A stretch of 64,000 bases of DNA from an uncultured Eubacterium sp. (GCA_900539325.1 UQCC01000002.1:62001-126000); one strand, 5' to 3'. Numbered from the stretch's first letter, positions 1 through 8,345 are shown. Numbers and translations are program-made. Notes: generated by a model from the sequence alone, not told the origin.

Positions 1-740
1 TGGTAGGTTTGATCAAGGACTTCCTGTGCCGACATTCCGAGCAACTCGCCTATGCGTTCGGCAATGAACGGAATGTATGACGAATCGTTGCGTTTGCCTC
101 TGTGCGGTTCGGGTGCAAGATACGGACAATCCGTTTCGAGCACAAGGCGGTCAAGCGGAATTTCTTTGACAACTTCAAGACTTTTGCGTGCATTTTTGAA
201 TGTTGCCACGCCGTTCAAGCCGATGTACATACCCAGCTTGATAATCTCCCTTGCCATCTCTTTTGAACCCGAAAAGCAATGCAAAACGCCCTTTGGCTTG
301 GTTGCTTTGAGAATGTCGAGAGTATCGCCGTGTGCCTCTCTGTCGTGCACAATCACGGGCAAGTCGTGGTTCTTGGCAATTTCAATCTGTGATTCAAAAA
401 AAGCCTTTTGCTTTTCTTTTGTCGATTCCATCCAATGATAATCAAGCCCGATTTCGCCGACGGCAACGCACTTTTCATCATTCAAATATTCATCAAGGAG
501 CCCCAAATCGTCAATGCCGTACTTCTCCAAATTTTCGGGATGAAAACCTGCCGCAAAGTAAAAATCATTAAATTTATGTGCCAAATCACGGTTTGCCGCC
601 GTTGACGGAATATCACATCCGCAACTGACTGCACCGACAACGCCCTTGTCCTTGAGCGACAAAATCAGTTCTTCCCTGTCGCTGTCAAAAGCCTCATCGT
701 CATAGTGCGAATGTGTGTCAAAAATATTTGTATAAATCAA
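1..740 (-). CDS. tatD: TatD family metal-dependent deoxyribonuclease (3' end outside window)
   Basis: TatD-type hydrolase of the TIM-barrel metallo-hydrolase superfamily, acting as a 3'-5' exonuclease or DNA-repair/turnover nuclease. Translating the minus strand gives the family motifs in order: DTHSHYDD (metal-binding HxH), GEIGLDYHW (metal-bridging Glu), a VHDREAH segment, HCFSGS and ETDCPYLAPEPHRGKRN. About 246 residues are present and the usual length is 255-260, so only the tail is lost. The start is a TTG at 740-738, preceded by GAGGAG about nine bases upstream. It overlaps the TGA of the upstream hydrolase as TTGA, implying translational coupling. The family call is secure; the substrate is not known from sequence. 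Confidence 0.9.
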   Translation of the reverse strand, partial: MIYTNIFDTHSHYDDEAFDSDREELILSLKDKGVVGAVSCGCDIPSTAANRDLAHKFNDFYFAAGFHPENLEKYGIDDLGLLDEYLNDEKCVAVGEIGLDYHWMESTKEKQKAFFESQIEIAKNHDLPVIVHDREAHGDTLDILKATKPKGVLHCFSGSKEMAREIIKLGMYIGLNGVATFKNARKSLEVVKEIPLDRLVLETDCPYLAPEPHRGKRNDSSYIPFIAERIGELLGMSAQEVLDQTY

Positions 741-1660
741 AGAATATTCTCCTCAATCCAATGTTCCAAATCGTTGTAAACCTCATCTTTGTTAAGCTCA
801 TTGAGAATCTCGTGGCGAGCATCATGGTAAAGTTTAAGAGTTACATTTTTATGGTCGGTTTCAAGCAATTTTCTGTAAACCTCGGTTACGCCCTTGCCGT
901 AATTTCCGACAGGGTCCATATCGCCCGACATCAAAAGGACCGGCTTATCCTTTGCAACATTGTTGAACCATCTGTCCTCGTTGCACTGAATGGTGAGCTG
1001 ACTCAAATCCATAAAGCCTGCAACGGTAAAAAGAAAGCCGCAAAGCGGGTCGGCAACATATTCGTCAACCTCTTTGGTATCTCTCATACCCCAATCATAG
1101 TGAGTTCTGTGTTCAAACGGCTTATCGTAAGGGCCGAGTGAAATATTGTTGAGAAACTTGCTGTGATGCTTTTTGCCCTTGAGTGCGGCAACAGCCTTCA
1201 TAATAGGAATACCTGCTTTTGCAATAGGCGTAGGTCCTGCCGTACCGATAAACACGGCACCGTCAAAATCGTTGCCGTACTCGTTGATATAACACCGCAT
1301 AACAAGCGAGCCCATAGAATGACCGGCAATGATAAACTTTTTGTCCGGATACTCTTTTTTTGCAATATCGGTGAGTGTTTTTGCATCGGCAAGAATGTTT
1401 TTGTAGCCGTCCTTATCACCGAAATAACCGAGCAATTCTTTATCATCGTTTGACTGACCGTGGCCGAGCATATCATTGATGAAAATTGCATAGCCTCTGT
1501 CGGTAAACGCAGAAATAAAATTGCGATACCTGTTTGTGTGCTCCGCCATACCGTGGTGCATTTGAATAACGGCTTTTACTTCGCCCTCGGGTGCAAACTG
1601 CCAAGCCTTGATGTCACAAATGCCCGAAGCACTTTTATAAGTGTACTCTTTCTTTATCAT
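737..1660 (-). CDS. alpha/beta hydrolase, monoacylglycerol lipase / lysophospholipase type
   Basis: Serine hydrolase of the S33/Hydrolase_4 group (307 aa), a likely cytosolic esterase or lipase. An HHGM oxyanion-hole motif lies at residues 35-38 and the nucleophile elbow GHSMG at 113-117 (Ser115). A late SGDMDPVG segment offers the acid residue and YHDARHE the histidine. There is no signal peptide. It is the first gene of a two-gene unit with tatD, whose start overlaps this stop codon. The motif order fits monoglyceride lipase, but the substrate cannot be read from sequence. Confidence 0.8.
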   Translation of the reverse strand: MIKKEYTYKSASGICDIKAWQFAPEGEVKAVIQMHHGMAEHTNRYRNFISAFTDRGYAIFINDMLGHGQSNDDKELLGYFGDKDGYKNILADAKTLTDIAKKEYPDKKFIIAGHSMGSLVMRCYINEYGNDFDGAVFIGTAGPTPIAKAGIPIMKAVAALKGKKHHSKFLNNISLGPYDKPFEHRTHYDWGMRDTKEVDEYVADPLCGFLFTVAGFMDLSQLTIQCNEDRWFNNVAKDKPVLLMSGDMDPVGNYGKGVTEVYRKLLETDHKNVTLKLYHDARHEILNELNKDEVYNDLEHWIEENIL

Positions 1661-1715
1661 AATAAAACCCCTTTTAGATAATAAAAATCAAGTATGAAAT
1701 ATTAATTTTTTATTC

Positions 1716-1782
1716 GTAGGGGAGGATATTATCCTCCCGCAAATTTTATATTATGCAACAGGCGGATAACAGCCGCCCCTGC
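1716..1782. repeat. two tandem palindromic intergenic hairpins
   Basis: Two imperfect inverted repeats lie between mscL and the hydrolase gene. The first (1716-1740) pairs GGGGAGGAT with ATCCTCCC. The second (1755-1782) pairs CAGGCGG with CCGCCCCTG around ATAACAG. Similar G/C-rich units with a TAGGGG-type edge occur near 45,330 and 47,890, so this is probably a small dispersed family. Function unknown. Confidence 0.5.
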
Positions 1783-1784
1783 AA

Positions 1785-2216
1785 TTATTCTTCCAAATTA
1801 GATGTGCAATGAGGACATCTTGTTGCCTCAATATTAATTTCGCTCTTGCAATAAGGGCAAATCTTTGTTGTAGGTGCGGCGGCTGTTTTTTCCTCATCTT
1901 TGGTTGCAAGTTTATGTGCGGTTTCCGAAATTCTGTTGACCGATTTTACAATCAAAAATACAACAAGTGCCATAATAAGGAAATTGATAACAGCAGAAAT
2001 AAACGCACCGTAATCAAGATAATTTTCAGTACCGAAAAGGCAAATTTTACCTTGAACCTCGGCACCGCCGATACAGTTGAAAAGCGGCTGAATAATGTTA
2101 TCCGTAAGTCCCGATACAACCGAACCGAACGCACCGCCGATAATAACACCGACAGCCATATCGAGCACATTACCCTTTGAAATAAACGCTTTGAATTCTT
2201 CTAAAAACTTTTTCAT
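1785..2216 (-). CDS. mscL: Large-conductance mechanosensitive channel MscL with C-terminal zinc ribbon
   Basis: MscL is a homopentameric inner-membrane emergency valve opened by membrane tension. The N-terminus (MKKFLEEFKAFISKGNVLDM) and the following AVGVIIGGAFG pore helix are classic, and a second hydrophobic helix (FLIMALVVFLIVKSVN) follows. The ATG at 2216 is chosen over an in-frame one six codons upstream because AAGAG sits just before it and family members start here. The gene encodes 143 residues. The last 25 contain CPYC and CPHC knuckles, a zinc-ribbon fold absent from textbook MscL proteins. Whether the ribbon binds metal or gates the channel is open. Confidence 0.92.
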   Translation of the reverse strand: MKKFLEEFKAFISKGNVLDMAVGVIIGGAFGSVVSGLTDNIIQPLFNCIGGAEVQGKICLFGTENYLDYGAFISAVINFLIMALVVFLIVKSVNRISETAHKLATKDEEKTAAAPTTKICPYCKSEINIEATRCPHCTSNLEE

Positions 2217-2264
2217 TGTTATTCTCTTTTCCACATCTTTTATAACAACATATTAACATATTGT

Positions 2265-3146
2265 TCAGTCAAAATCAACCACACCGGTAAAATCAAAATC
2301 GGGAATAAACTCGTCGCTTGCGGCTTCAAGTTCCTGAACAAAAATTTTATCAAGTCCCAAGTCAAAAATATGATTAACCACCTTGTCATACTCTCTTTGG
2401 GTGAGCGGTCGATTGATTTCCTTATAATCCGACAAATCACCACACGGCACATACTGAGCCATTACGGAAATATAAGTATCGTCAAAATTTTCCGCCAAAT
2501 AATCGAGTGCTTCAATAGAAGCGTTAGTGTTTGACGGCAACACCAAATGGCGGATAATCATACCCTTTTGCATAATGCCTCTGTCATCAAAAACATCACT
2601 TTTAACCTGCCGTTTCATCTCGGTCAAAGCCGCCTCGGCAACCTGCGGATAATTCTCCGCCTTGCTGTATTTTTGAGCTTTGTCGGGTCTTATGTACTTA
2701 AAATCCGGCAGATAAACATCAACTATTCCGTCAAAAAGCCTGAGCGTTTCAACGCTGTCATATCCCGAAGTGTTATAAACAATCGGAACGGGCGGCTTGT
2801 ACTTTTCAAACACTCGCAAAAGCTGTGCCGAATAGTGTGTGGGATTAACAAGGTTGATATTATTTGCACCCTTATCAACAAGGTTTTTCATAATGTCAAT
2901 CAGCTTGCCATCGCTCACCTCAACGCCCTTGCAGTTATGGCTGATGTCAAAATTTTGGCAAAAAACACAACCCAAATTGCAACCGCTGAAAAAAATCGCA
3001 CCCGAGCCGTTTTTTCCGCTGATACACGGTTCTTCCCAAAAATGGAGAGCGGCACGGGCAAGCTTAAACTTATCGGAACTTTTGCAATAGCCGAGCGTTT
3101 TTTGACGGTCAACATTGCATTTTCTCGGGCACGCATTACAAATCAT
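2265..3146 (-). CDS. Radical SAM protein, PflX / pyruvate-formate-lyase-activase-like (COG1313)
   Basis: Radical SAM enzyme (293 aa) with the cluster motif CNLGCVFC (CxxxCxxC) plus an additional N-terminal cysteine set (CNACPRKCNV and GYC), the layout of the PflX/COG1313 group. That group resembles activating enzymes of glycyl-radical proteins, but its true substrates are largely uncharacterised. The start ATG overlaps the stop of rsmI as ATGA, so it is translationally coupled at the end of the trmN6-rsmI operon. No glycyl-radical partner is adjacent; NrdD at 16-18 kb has its own activase NrdG. The function remains a family-level guess. Confidence 0.75.
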   Translation of the reverse strand: MICNACPRKCNVDRQKTLGYCKSSDKFKLARAALHFWEEPCISGKNGSGAIFFSGCNLGCVFCQNFDISHNCKGVEVSDGKLIDIMKNLVDKGANNINLVNPTHYSAQLLRVFEKYKPPVPIVYNTSGYDSVETLRLFDGIVDVYLPDFKYIRPDKAQKYSKAENYPQVAEAALTEMKRQVKSDVFDDRGIMQKGMIIRHLVLPSNTNASIEALDYLAENFDDTYISVMAQYVPCGDLSDYKEINRPLTQREYDKVVNHIFDLGLDKIFVQELEAASDEFIPDFDFTGVVDFD

Positions 3147-3961
3147 AACAACGCCTTGTAAATATCGTTTTTCTTAAACGAGGTGATTTTTGCAACCTCT
3201 TTTGCGGCGGCATTTGTGCTCATTCCGTCCGCCATAAGCCTCTTTGCCTCCTCAACCGCCTTGTCAAACGATATTTCCTTTTCTTCAATTTTTTTGCCGT
3301 CAACTATAACAACGAATTCGCCCTTGGGTTTTTCTTCGTCAAACATTGTTGAAGCGGTTTTCAAATCGGTGCGAACAACATTTTCGTGAACCTTTGTAAT
3401 TTCTTTTACAAGGGCAATATCACGCTCGCCGAAAACCTCGTACATATCCTTGAGCGTTTGCGTAAGTTTGTGCGGTGCTTCGTAAAAAACCATTGTGCGT
3501 TTTTCATTTGCAAGTTCTTCAAGCTCTTCCCTGCGTTCCTTTTTGTTTGCCGACAAAAAGCCCTCAAATGTGAATTTTCTTGTATTCATACCCGATATTG
3601 CAAGTGCGGTTGCAAATGCCGTAGGTCCGGGTACACTTTCAACATCAATATTGTTTTCGTGGCAAAGTTTTACCAAATCTTCGCCGGGGTCAGAGATTGC
3701 CGGCATACCCGCATCCGTGCAAATTGCACAGGTTTCGCCATTTGCAAGCCGTGAGATAATCACATCCCCACGCTCGTTTTTGTTGTGTTCAAAATAACTG
3801 ACCATTTCCTTTTTTATGCCAAAATGATTAAACAATTTAAGGGTTACTCGGGTATCCTCTGCGGCGATAAAATCCACGCTTTCAAGTGTTTCAACCGCTC
3901 TCGGCGAAAAGTCACCGAGGTTGCCTATCGGAGTACCCACAACATAAAGTTTTCCGCTCAT
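3143..3961 (-). CDS. rsmI: 16S rRNA (cytidine1402-2'-O)-methyltransferase RsmI
   Basis: RsmI methylates the ribose of C1402 in the 16S rRNA decoding centre using SAM. The 272 aa protein shows GTPIGNLGD (residues 9-17), AAEDTRVT and DAGMPAISDPG, the signature of the tetrapyrrole-methylase-fold RsmI family, followed by EGFLSANKKERREEL. Its ATG overlaps the stop of the upstream methyltransferase as TAATG, and its own stop overlaps the next gene as ATGA, giving a tight three-gene operon. The call is secure. Confidence 0.95.
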   Translation of the reverse strand: MSGKLYVVGTPIGNLGDFSPRAVETLESVDFIAAEDTRVTLKLFNHFGIKKEMVSYFEHNKNERGDVIISRLANGETCAICTDAGMPAISDPGEDLVKLCHENNIDVESVPGPTAFATALAISGMNTRKFTFEGFLSANKKERREELEELANEKRTMVFYEAPHKLTQTLKDMYEVFGERDIALVKEITKVHENVVRTDLKTASTMFDEEKPKGEFVVIVDGKKIEEKEISFDKAVEEAKRLMADGMSTNAAAKEVAKITSFKKNDIYKALL

Positions 3962-4704
3962 TATCTGATTTTGTCCTCATATCCGTCGGCATAAGAGCCG
4001 TAAATTTCTATCATCTCGGGAGTGAATTTGCTCTCATCGTTTTTTATAATCAAGGTAGGTTCAACACGCAAAAACGGCTTTGCCCCTTTTTTGCCCTCTA
4101 CCAAAAACAAAAACGGTTCTTCTCCCTGTTTATCAACAACAAAACGAAGCCTTTTCGGCTCGATTTTGTATTGACGCATTATCGCAAGTGCGTCCACCAA
4201 TCTTTCGGGGCGGTGACACATACAAAATCTACCCATATATGTAAGCAAATACGAAGCCGCTTTAACAGCGTCCTCAATGTTACAGCACACCTCGTGGCGG
4301 GCAATTCTTGCACTTTCGCCGAGTGATTCAATGCCTGTATTAACAGGCTTATACGGCGGATTCATAGTAACAAGCGTAAAGCATTCCGCCGAAAATTCTT
4401 CATTGATTTTTCGCAAATCGCAAAGGTGCGGAATGAGCCTGTCACCCAAATTATTGTATTTTATCGAAGCATTAACCTGCTCAAAGGCATTTTGCTGAAT
4501 GTCAAGACAATGCATGCCCGTTTGTTTTTCGTCACGCAACCACAAAAGCGGAATTATGCCGCACCCCGTACCCATATCAAGAGCTTTGTCCTTATATTTT
4601 GGCTTTGCAAAATGTGACAAAAGCACCGCATCGGTACCGAAGGTGTGATCACCGCTCACAGCAATTTTTATATTGTCCGACAATCTTTCATAATTATATT
4701 CCAT
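3961..4704 (-). CDS. tRNA1(Val) (adenine37-N6)-methyltransferase-like protein (TrmN6/YfiC family)
   Basis: SAM-dependent methyltransferase of COG4123 (247 aa). Motif I is ALDMGTGCGIIPLLW (residues 41-55) and the catalytic NPPY is at 115-118, typical of N6-adenine and N5-glutamine methylases. The best characterised relative modifies A37 of tRNA-Val. It lies directly upstream of rsmI, and this pairing is common in Firmicutes. Its role on tRNA in this organism is inferred from the family and neighbours. Confidence 0.82.
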   Translation of the reverse strand: MEYNYERLSDNIKIAVSGDHTFGTDAVLLSHFAKPKYKDKALDMGTGCGIIPLLWLRDEKQTGMHCLDIQQNAFEQVNASIKYNNLGDRLIPHLCDLRKINEEFSAECFTLVTMNPPYKPVNTGIESLGESARIARHEVCCNIEDAVKAASYLLTYMGRFCMCHRPERLVDALAIMRQYKIEPKRLRFVVDKQGEEPFLFLVEGKKGAKPFLRVEPTLIIKNDESKFTPEMIEIYGSYADGYEDKIR

Positions 4705-4767
4705 AAAAATTATTATAATATATTTTCTGCGTTATTACAAGAGGGTTATCTTTTTCAACAACGAAAC

Positions 4768-4803
4768 AAAAATCGGCTCTCCTCTTTGGGAAAGCCGATT
4801 TTT
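4768..4803 (-). terminator. intrinsic terminator of the YdcF-like gene
   Basis: On the minus strand an 11-bp stem (AAAAATCGGCT with AGCCGATTTTT) with a 14-nt loop is followed by a T-rich tract, right at the stop codon of the upstream gene. Confidence 0.8.
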
Positions 4804-5575
4804 AATTCATATATATTTGGTACACAACAGCGATTGCCTCACGGGTGGCAAAAGGCATATAGCCGTTCCACGGAGTTTTGCTTGAATACGAATACGCTCT
4901 GACACCGTTTCGCTTTGCAAATTCATATGCACGATATTCGTGAAAATCGTTTGTAACAACGGTAATTTCGTCAATATTCACTCCGCTTTTTTTAAGTAAA
5001 GACAGTGAATTTTCAAAGTTTTCCTTTGTGGATGTTGACTCATCCTCAATAATAAGCCTACTCGCATCAATACCCTTTTCGCTCAGCACATTATACATAC
5101 ACTGTGCCTCGGATATATTTTCACCGTTGCCCTGTCCGCCGCTCAAAATTGCCTTTGACTCAGGGTGATTTGTAAGATATTCGTAAGCCTTGTTGATTCT
5201 GCCACGCAAGAAAATGCCCGGCTCATCGCCTCTGACCATACAACCGAGGACTATAACATACTCCGTATTTTTTTCATTTAATTTGCTGTGAGCAACAACA
5301 TTGCCAAACGCAAATCCGCCCACGCCTATGCCCAACGCAAGCACTATGCAAACAAGGGATGTTACGATTTTGCCTGATTTTTTGGAATTAAAATTCTTAA
5401 TGCCGTTATTGATTTTGTCAAAAAACAACACATACAAAAAAAGCAAAGCCGCAACGCCCAAACCCGACAGCACGCCTATGCTATGCTCACCCGTTGTAAC
5501 AAGCGGGCCTATGTAAAAAATTATTGTCACCATAGCAACAAGGATAATAAGCAATTTAACAAGTTTTTTCTTCAT
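4802..5575 (-). CDS. YdcF/SanA/ElyC family (DUF218) membrane protein
   Basis: A 257 aa protein with two or three N-terminal hydrophobic helices, then a DUF218 domain containing VLGCMVRGDEPG, LSGGQGNGE, ESTSTKENF and TNDFHEYRA. DUF218 proteins (SanA, ElyC, YdcF) are linked to envelope and lipid-carrier homeostasis, but their reactions are poorly defined. The ATG at 5575 is preferred over one six codons upstream because GGTGAT stands about five bases before it and the longer form has no ribosome site. It is a single-gene unit with its own terminator. Confidence 0.8.
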   Translation of the reverse strand: MKKKLVKLLIILVAMVTIIFYIGPLVTTGEHSIGVLSGLGVAALLFLYVLFFDKINNGIKNFNSKKSGKIVTSLVCIVLALGIGVGGFAFGNVVAHSKLNEKNTEYVIVLGCMVRGDEPGIFLRGRINKAYEYLTNHPESKAILSGGQGNGENISEAQCMYNVLSEKGIDASRLIIEDESTSTKENFENSLSLLKKSGVNIDEITVVTNDFHEYRAYEFAKRNGVRAYSYSSKTPWNGYMPFATREAIAVVYQIYMN

Positions 5576-5660
5576 ATCTATCACCGATTTCATTATATCA
5601 ACCCAAACGGCATAAAGTCAACAAAGAAATAATTAAGATTTAATAAAGAATTAGGCAAAG

Positions 5661-5686
5661 AAAAAAGCACCCGTTGCGAGTGCTTT
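5661..5686 (-). terminator. terminator of infC-rpmI-rplT
   Basis: On the minus strand, AAAGCAC and GTGCTTT pair around a 9-nt loop and are followed by T residues, immediately downstream of rplT. Confidence 0.85.
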
Positions 5687-5698
5687 AAATCTTATAAA

Positions 5699-6052
5699 TT
5701 AGAGTGCTGCCTTAGCTGCTTCAACAAGTGTTGCAAAGCCTGCAGGGTCTGCAATAGCAATTTCTGAGAGCATCTTTCTGTTAAGGTCAATGCCAGCCTT
5801 CTTGAGACCGTTCATAAATGTTGAATAGTTCATACCGTTCATCTTTGCTGCTGCAGAGATACGAGTGATCCAAATTCTTCTGAAATCTCTCTTCTTTTGC
5901 TTTCTGCCGATATAAGCATACTGACCGCTCTTCATTACTGCTTGTTTAGCAGTCTTGAACAAGGTGTGCTTTGATCCATAGTAGCCCTTAGCTGCTTTTA
6001 ATACTTTCTTTCTTCTTTTGCGAGTCGCCATAGCGCCTTTAATTCTAGCCAT
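5699..6052 (-). CDS. rplT: 50S ribosomal protein L20
   Basis: L20 binds 23S rRNA early in 50S assembly and in many bacteria represses its own operon. The 117 aa protein starts MARIKGAMATRKRRKKVLK and keeps the basic N-terminal tail and the RRIWITRI block. GGAGG precedes the ATG. It is the last gene of infC-rpmI-rplT and is followed by a clear terminator. Confidence 0.98.
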   Translation of the reverse strand: MARIKGAMATRKRRKKVLKAAKGYYGSKHTLFKTAKQAVMKSGQYAYIGRKQKKRDFRRIWITRISAAAKMNGMNYSTFMNGLKKAGIDLNRKMLSEIAIADPAGFATLVEAAKAAL

Positions 6053-6086
6053 TGTTAATTACCTCCGTAAGTTTTAATCGTTCTTC

Positions 6087-6284
6087 TTATTTATAAGGAA
6101 CAAGTCTCTTGCATTGCTTCTGATTTGTTACATCGGCAACTGCTGTCTTGCGAAGATTTCTCTTGCGCTTTGTTGTCTTTTTAGTAAGGATGTGTGAAGT
6201 GTAAGCGTGAGCTCTCTTTACCTTGCCACTCTTTGTTGTCTTAAAACGCTTTTTAGCGCCGCTGTGTGTCTTAATTTTTGGCAT
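6087..6284 (-). CDS. rpmI: 50S ribosomal protein L35
   Basis: L35 (65 aa) is a small basic 50S protein. MPKIKTHSGAKKRFK and the KKTTKRKRNLRK stretch are diagnostic. A GGAGG site precedes the ATG, and it lies 24 bases after infC and 34 bases before rplT, in the standard gene order. Confidence 0.98.
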   Translation of the reverse strand: MPKIKTHSGAKKRFKTTKSGKVKRAHAYTSHILTKKTTKRKRNLRKTAVADVTNQKQCKRLVPYK

Positions 6285-6308
6285 AGTTATTTCCTCCGTT
6301 AAAATTAA

Positions 6309-6824
6309 TTACTTTGTCTTTGGGGACATAAACATAAGAATTTGGCGTCCCTCAAGCTTTGGTTTTTTATCAATATTTGCTTCATCTGCAAGTTGGTCGG
6401 CAAATCTTTGCATATTGGTTTCACCGAGTTCAGGGTGAGCCATCTCTCTGCCGCGAAGGCGGATAGACACCTTGAGCTTATCGCCCTTTGCAAGGAACTT
6501 GCGAGCTTGGTTAACCTTTGTGTTAAAGTCGCCGATGTCGATGTTGAGCGAAAGTCTGATTTCCTTTGTTTCAACAGTCTTTTGCTTCTTGCGATTTTCC
6601 TTTTCACGCTTAGTTTGCTCATAGCGATATTTTGAATAGTCCATAATTTTTGCAACCGGCGGCTTAGCCATAGGAGCAATTTTTACAAGGTCAACGCCTC
6701 TTGCATCTGCAAGTGCCTGTGCCTCTTTTGCGCTCATAATGCCCAATTGTTCGCCCGTGTCAGAAATTACTCTTAATTCCTTATCTCTGATTTCGCCGTT
6801 AAGCTGTGGAGCATCTTTGCTGAT
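6309..6824 (-). CDS. infC: Translation initiation factor IF-3 (ATC start codon)
   Basis: IF-3 keeps 30S subunits free and proof-reads initiator tRNA and start codons. Motifs include ISKDAPQLNGEIRDKELR at the start, MAKPPVAKIMDYSKYRY and the C-terminal MFMSPKTK. A GTG at 6833 is in frame but is itself part of the AGAGGTG ribosome site. The ATC at 6824-6822 lies six T residues after that site, and IF-3 proteins of Firmicutes begin with ISKD. I therefore place the start at ATC (172 codons with stop). Non-AUG starts on infC are a known autoregulatory device because IF-3 itself rejects them. Confidence 0.93.
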   Translation of the reverse strand: MSKDAPQLNGEIRDKELRVISDTGEQLGIMSAKEAQALADARGVDLVKIAPMAKPPVAKIMDYSKYRYEQTKREKENRKKQKTVETKEIRLSLNIDIGDFNTKVNQARKFLAKGDKLKVSIRLRGREMAHPELGETNMQRFADQLADEANIDKKPKLEGRQILMFMSPKTK

Positions 6825-6834
6825 AAAAAACACC

Positions 6835-6950
6835 TCTTTAAAAAATAAATAAGTACAAACGCAAAACGCCTGTACCCAATAATCATAAAAATTATTGCCC
6901 TTTTTACTTCACGCTGAAGGGGAGAACATACGCTCTGCTTTGTTGTGCAA
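6835..6950 (-). promoter_or_regulatory. infC-rpmI-rplT leader with attenuator hairpin (L20-leader-like)
   Basis: The leader runs from the promoter to the infC ribosome site. It holds a 9-bp hairpin (6853-6861 with 6867-6875, loop TTTTG) followed on the minus strand by TTATTTATTTTTT and then AGAGG, which has the form of a conditional terminator. Position and layout match the L20 leader RNA of Firmicutes. That assignment is by context, not by a covariance search. Confidence 0.6.
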
Positions 6951-6952
6951 AT

Positions 6953-6981
6953 AATATAACACATTGCGAGCCGAATGTCAA
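6953..6981 (-). promoter_or_regulatory. promoter of infC operon
   Basis: Minus-strand TTGACA (6981-6976), 17-bp spacer, TATATT (6958-6953), leading into the infC leader. Confidence 0.8.
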
Positions 6982-7011
6982 GACTTTTTCTTTACAAATA
7001 TTTTCGGCAGA

Positions 7012-7044
7012 AAAACGCTGTAAGACAAAAATCCCACAGCGTTT
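7012..7044 (-). terminator. terminator after the small membrane protein gene
   Basis: Minus-strand stem AAACGCTG with CAGCGTTT, 16-nt loop, then TT. It lies just past the stop codon at 7053 and before the infC promoter. Confidence 0.75.
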
Positions 7045-7052
7045 CAATTCAT

Positions 7053-7412
7053 TTATAACAATGAAATCATTATGTTACTGAGATAGTTTACTCCCAAGCC
7101 GGTTGTTGCGGCTAAAACAATCACCAAAGCGTATGCGGCAACAACCATAATAATTTGCGCCCAAATGAAGTTCTTTTTGTTTTTGTTTGTGTTTGGACTG
7201 ACAAGCCAAACAATCCAACAAATGATGTTTACAACAGGAATTGCCGAAAGAACGAACATCAGAATGTACGAGCCGATGCTCATAACCTCTGTTGTCGGGT
7301 CATACGGCTGTTGATATATCGGTTGCTGATATTGCGGCTGATACGGTTGTTGATACGGCGGTTGGTTTGGATTTTGATTAGGTTGATAATATTGGTTATT
7401 ATAATCCTCCAT
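7053..7412 (-). CDS. Small membrane protein with Gln/Pro/Tyr-rich N-terminus
   Basis: A 119 aa protein. Residues 1-40 are a low-complexity tail of Q, P, Y and N with repeated YQQP-like units. Two hydrophobic helices follow (SYILMFVLSAIPVVNIICWIVWL and IIMVVAAYALVIVLAATT). The architecture matches many small Firmicute proteins with a disordered cytosolic tail plus two helices; no function is known. AGGAGGG sits seven bases before the ATG. It lies 33 bases downstream of iolE in the same direction, so it may be read through from the iol operon. Confidence 0.7.
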   Translation of the reverse strand: MEDYNNQYYQPNQNPNQPPYQQPYQPQYQQPIYQQPYDPTTEVMSIGSYILMFVLSAIPVVNIICWIVWLVSPNTNKNKKNFIWAQIIMVVAAYALVIVLAATTGLGVNYLSNIMISLL

Positions 7413-7445
7413 ACTTATCCCTCCTGTTCATTTGTTCAAAGAAAT

Positions 7446-8345
7446 TTACAACCCTGTGTTTTCAGCAATATACTTGCGAGCCTTTACGGCATATTCAAAC
7501 GGATTTGCTTTTGCCGGGTCTTGCTCTGCTTCAACAACAACCCAGCCCTCATAATCGGCTTCCTCTAAAATATCGAATATCGGCTTGAAATCCACATCTC
7601 CGTCACCCGGAACAGTGAATACACCTGCTCTTACAGCGTCAAGGAACGACATATGATTTTGTACAACTTCGTTGTTATATACATCAAGACGAACATCTTT
7701 AAGATGTACATGCTTGATTCGGTCAACATACTTTTTAAGCACAGGAACAGGGTCGATACCTGCAAATGTGAGGTGACCGCTGTCAAAAAGAAGATACACA
7801 AGTTCAGGGTCGGTAATTTCCATAAGCTTGTCGATTTCTTCAACAGTTTGAACGCCTGTACCCATATGATGATGCACGGTGAAATACATACCCTTGCTTT
7901 TTGCATACTCGCCCATTTCATTGAAGCCTTTGGCAACAATTGCCCATTCTTCATCGGTATAATACGGCTTTTCATCAAGAATTGATTTTGTCAAATCACC
8001 CTGAATCGAATTGCCCTGCTCTGACGCACCGATAACCTTTGCACCGAGTTTATGGAGTTTGTCGCAATGAGCCTTGAAAGCCTCGATGGTTTCTTCATAA
8101 GGCTTTGAAGTGAGATATGACGAGAACCACGCATTGCAAATTTGAAGTCCTCTTATATCAAGATAAGGCTTGAGCACATCCGGGTCGGATGGATATTTGT
8201 TTCCGATTTCGCTGCCCTTGAAGCCTGCAAGTGCCATTTCGGAAATGCACTGCTCAAAGGTATTTTCAGCGCCCAAATCGGGCATATCATCATTTGTCCA
8301 ACCAATCGGTGCAATAGCCAATTTTACTTTGTTAGGATTAAGCAT
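7446..8345 (-). CDS. iolE: Myo-inosose-2 dehydratase IolE
   Basis: IolE dehydrates 2-keto-myo-inositol to the 3D-trihydroxycyclohexanedione that IolD then hydrolyses. The 299 aa length equals that of characterised IolE. LAIAPIGWTNDDMP, LLFDSGHLTFAG, VHHHMGTGVQT and HVHLKDVR mark the xylose-isomerase-like TIM barrel with its metal-binding Glu/Asp/His residues. It is third in iolG-iolD-iolE, 18 bases after iolD. Confidence 0.93.
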   Translation of the reverse strand: MLNPNKVKLAIAPIGWTNDDMPDLGAENTFEQCISEMALAGFKGSEIGNKYPSDPDVLKPYLDIRGLQICNAWFSSYLTSKPYEETIEAFKAHCDKLHKLGAKVIGASEQGNSIQGDLTKSILDEKPYYTDEEWAIVAKGFNEMGEYAKSKGMYFTVHHHMGTGVQTVEEIDKLMEITDPELVYLLFDSGHLTFAGIDPVPVLKKYVDRIKHVHLKDVRLDVYNNEVVQNHMSFLDAVRAGVFTVPGDGDVDFKPIFDILEEADYEGWVVVEAEQDPAKANPFEYAVKARKYIAENTGL

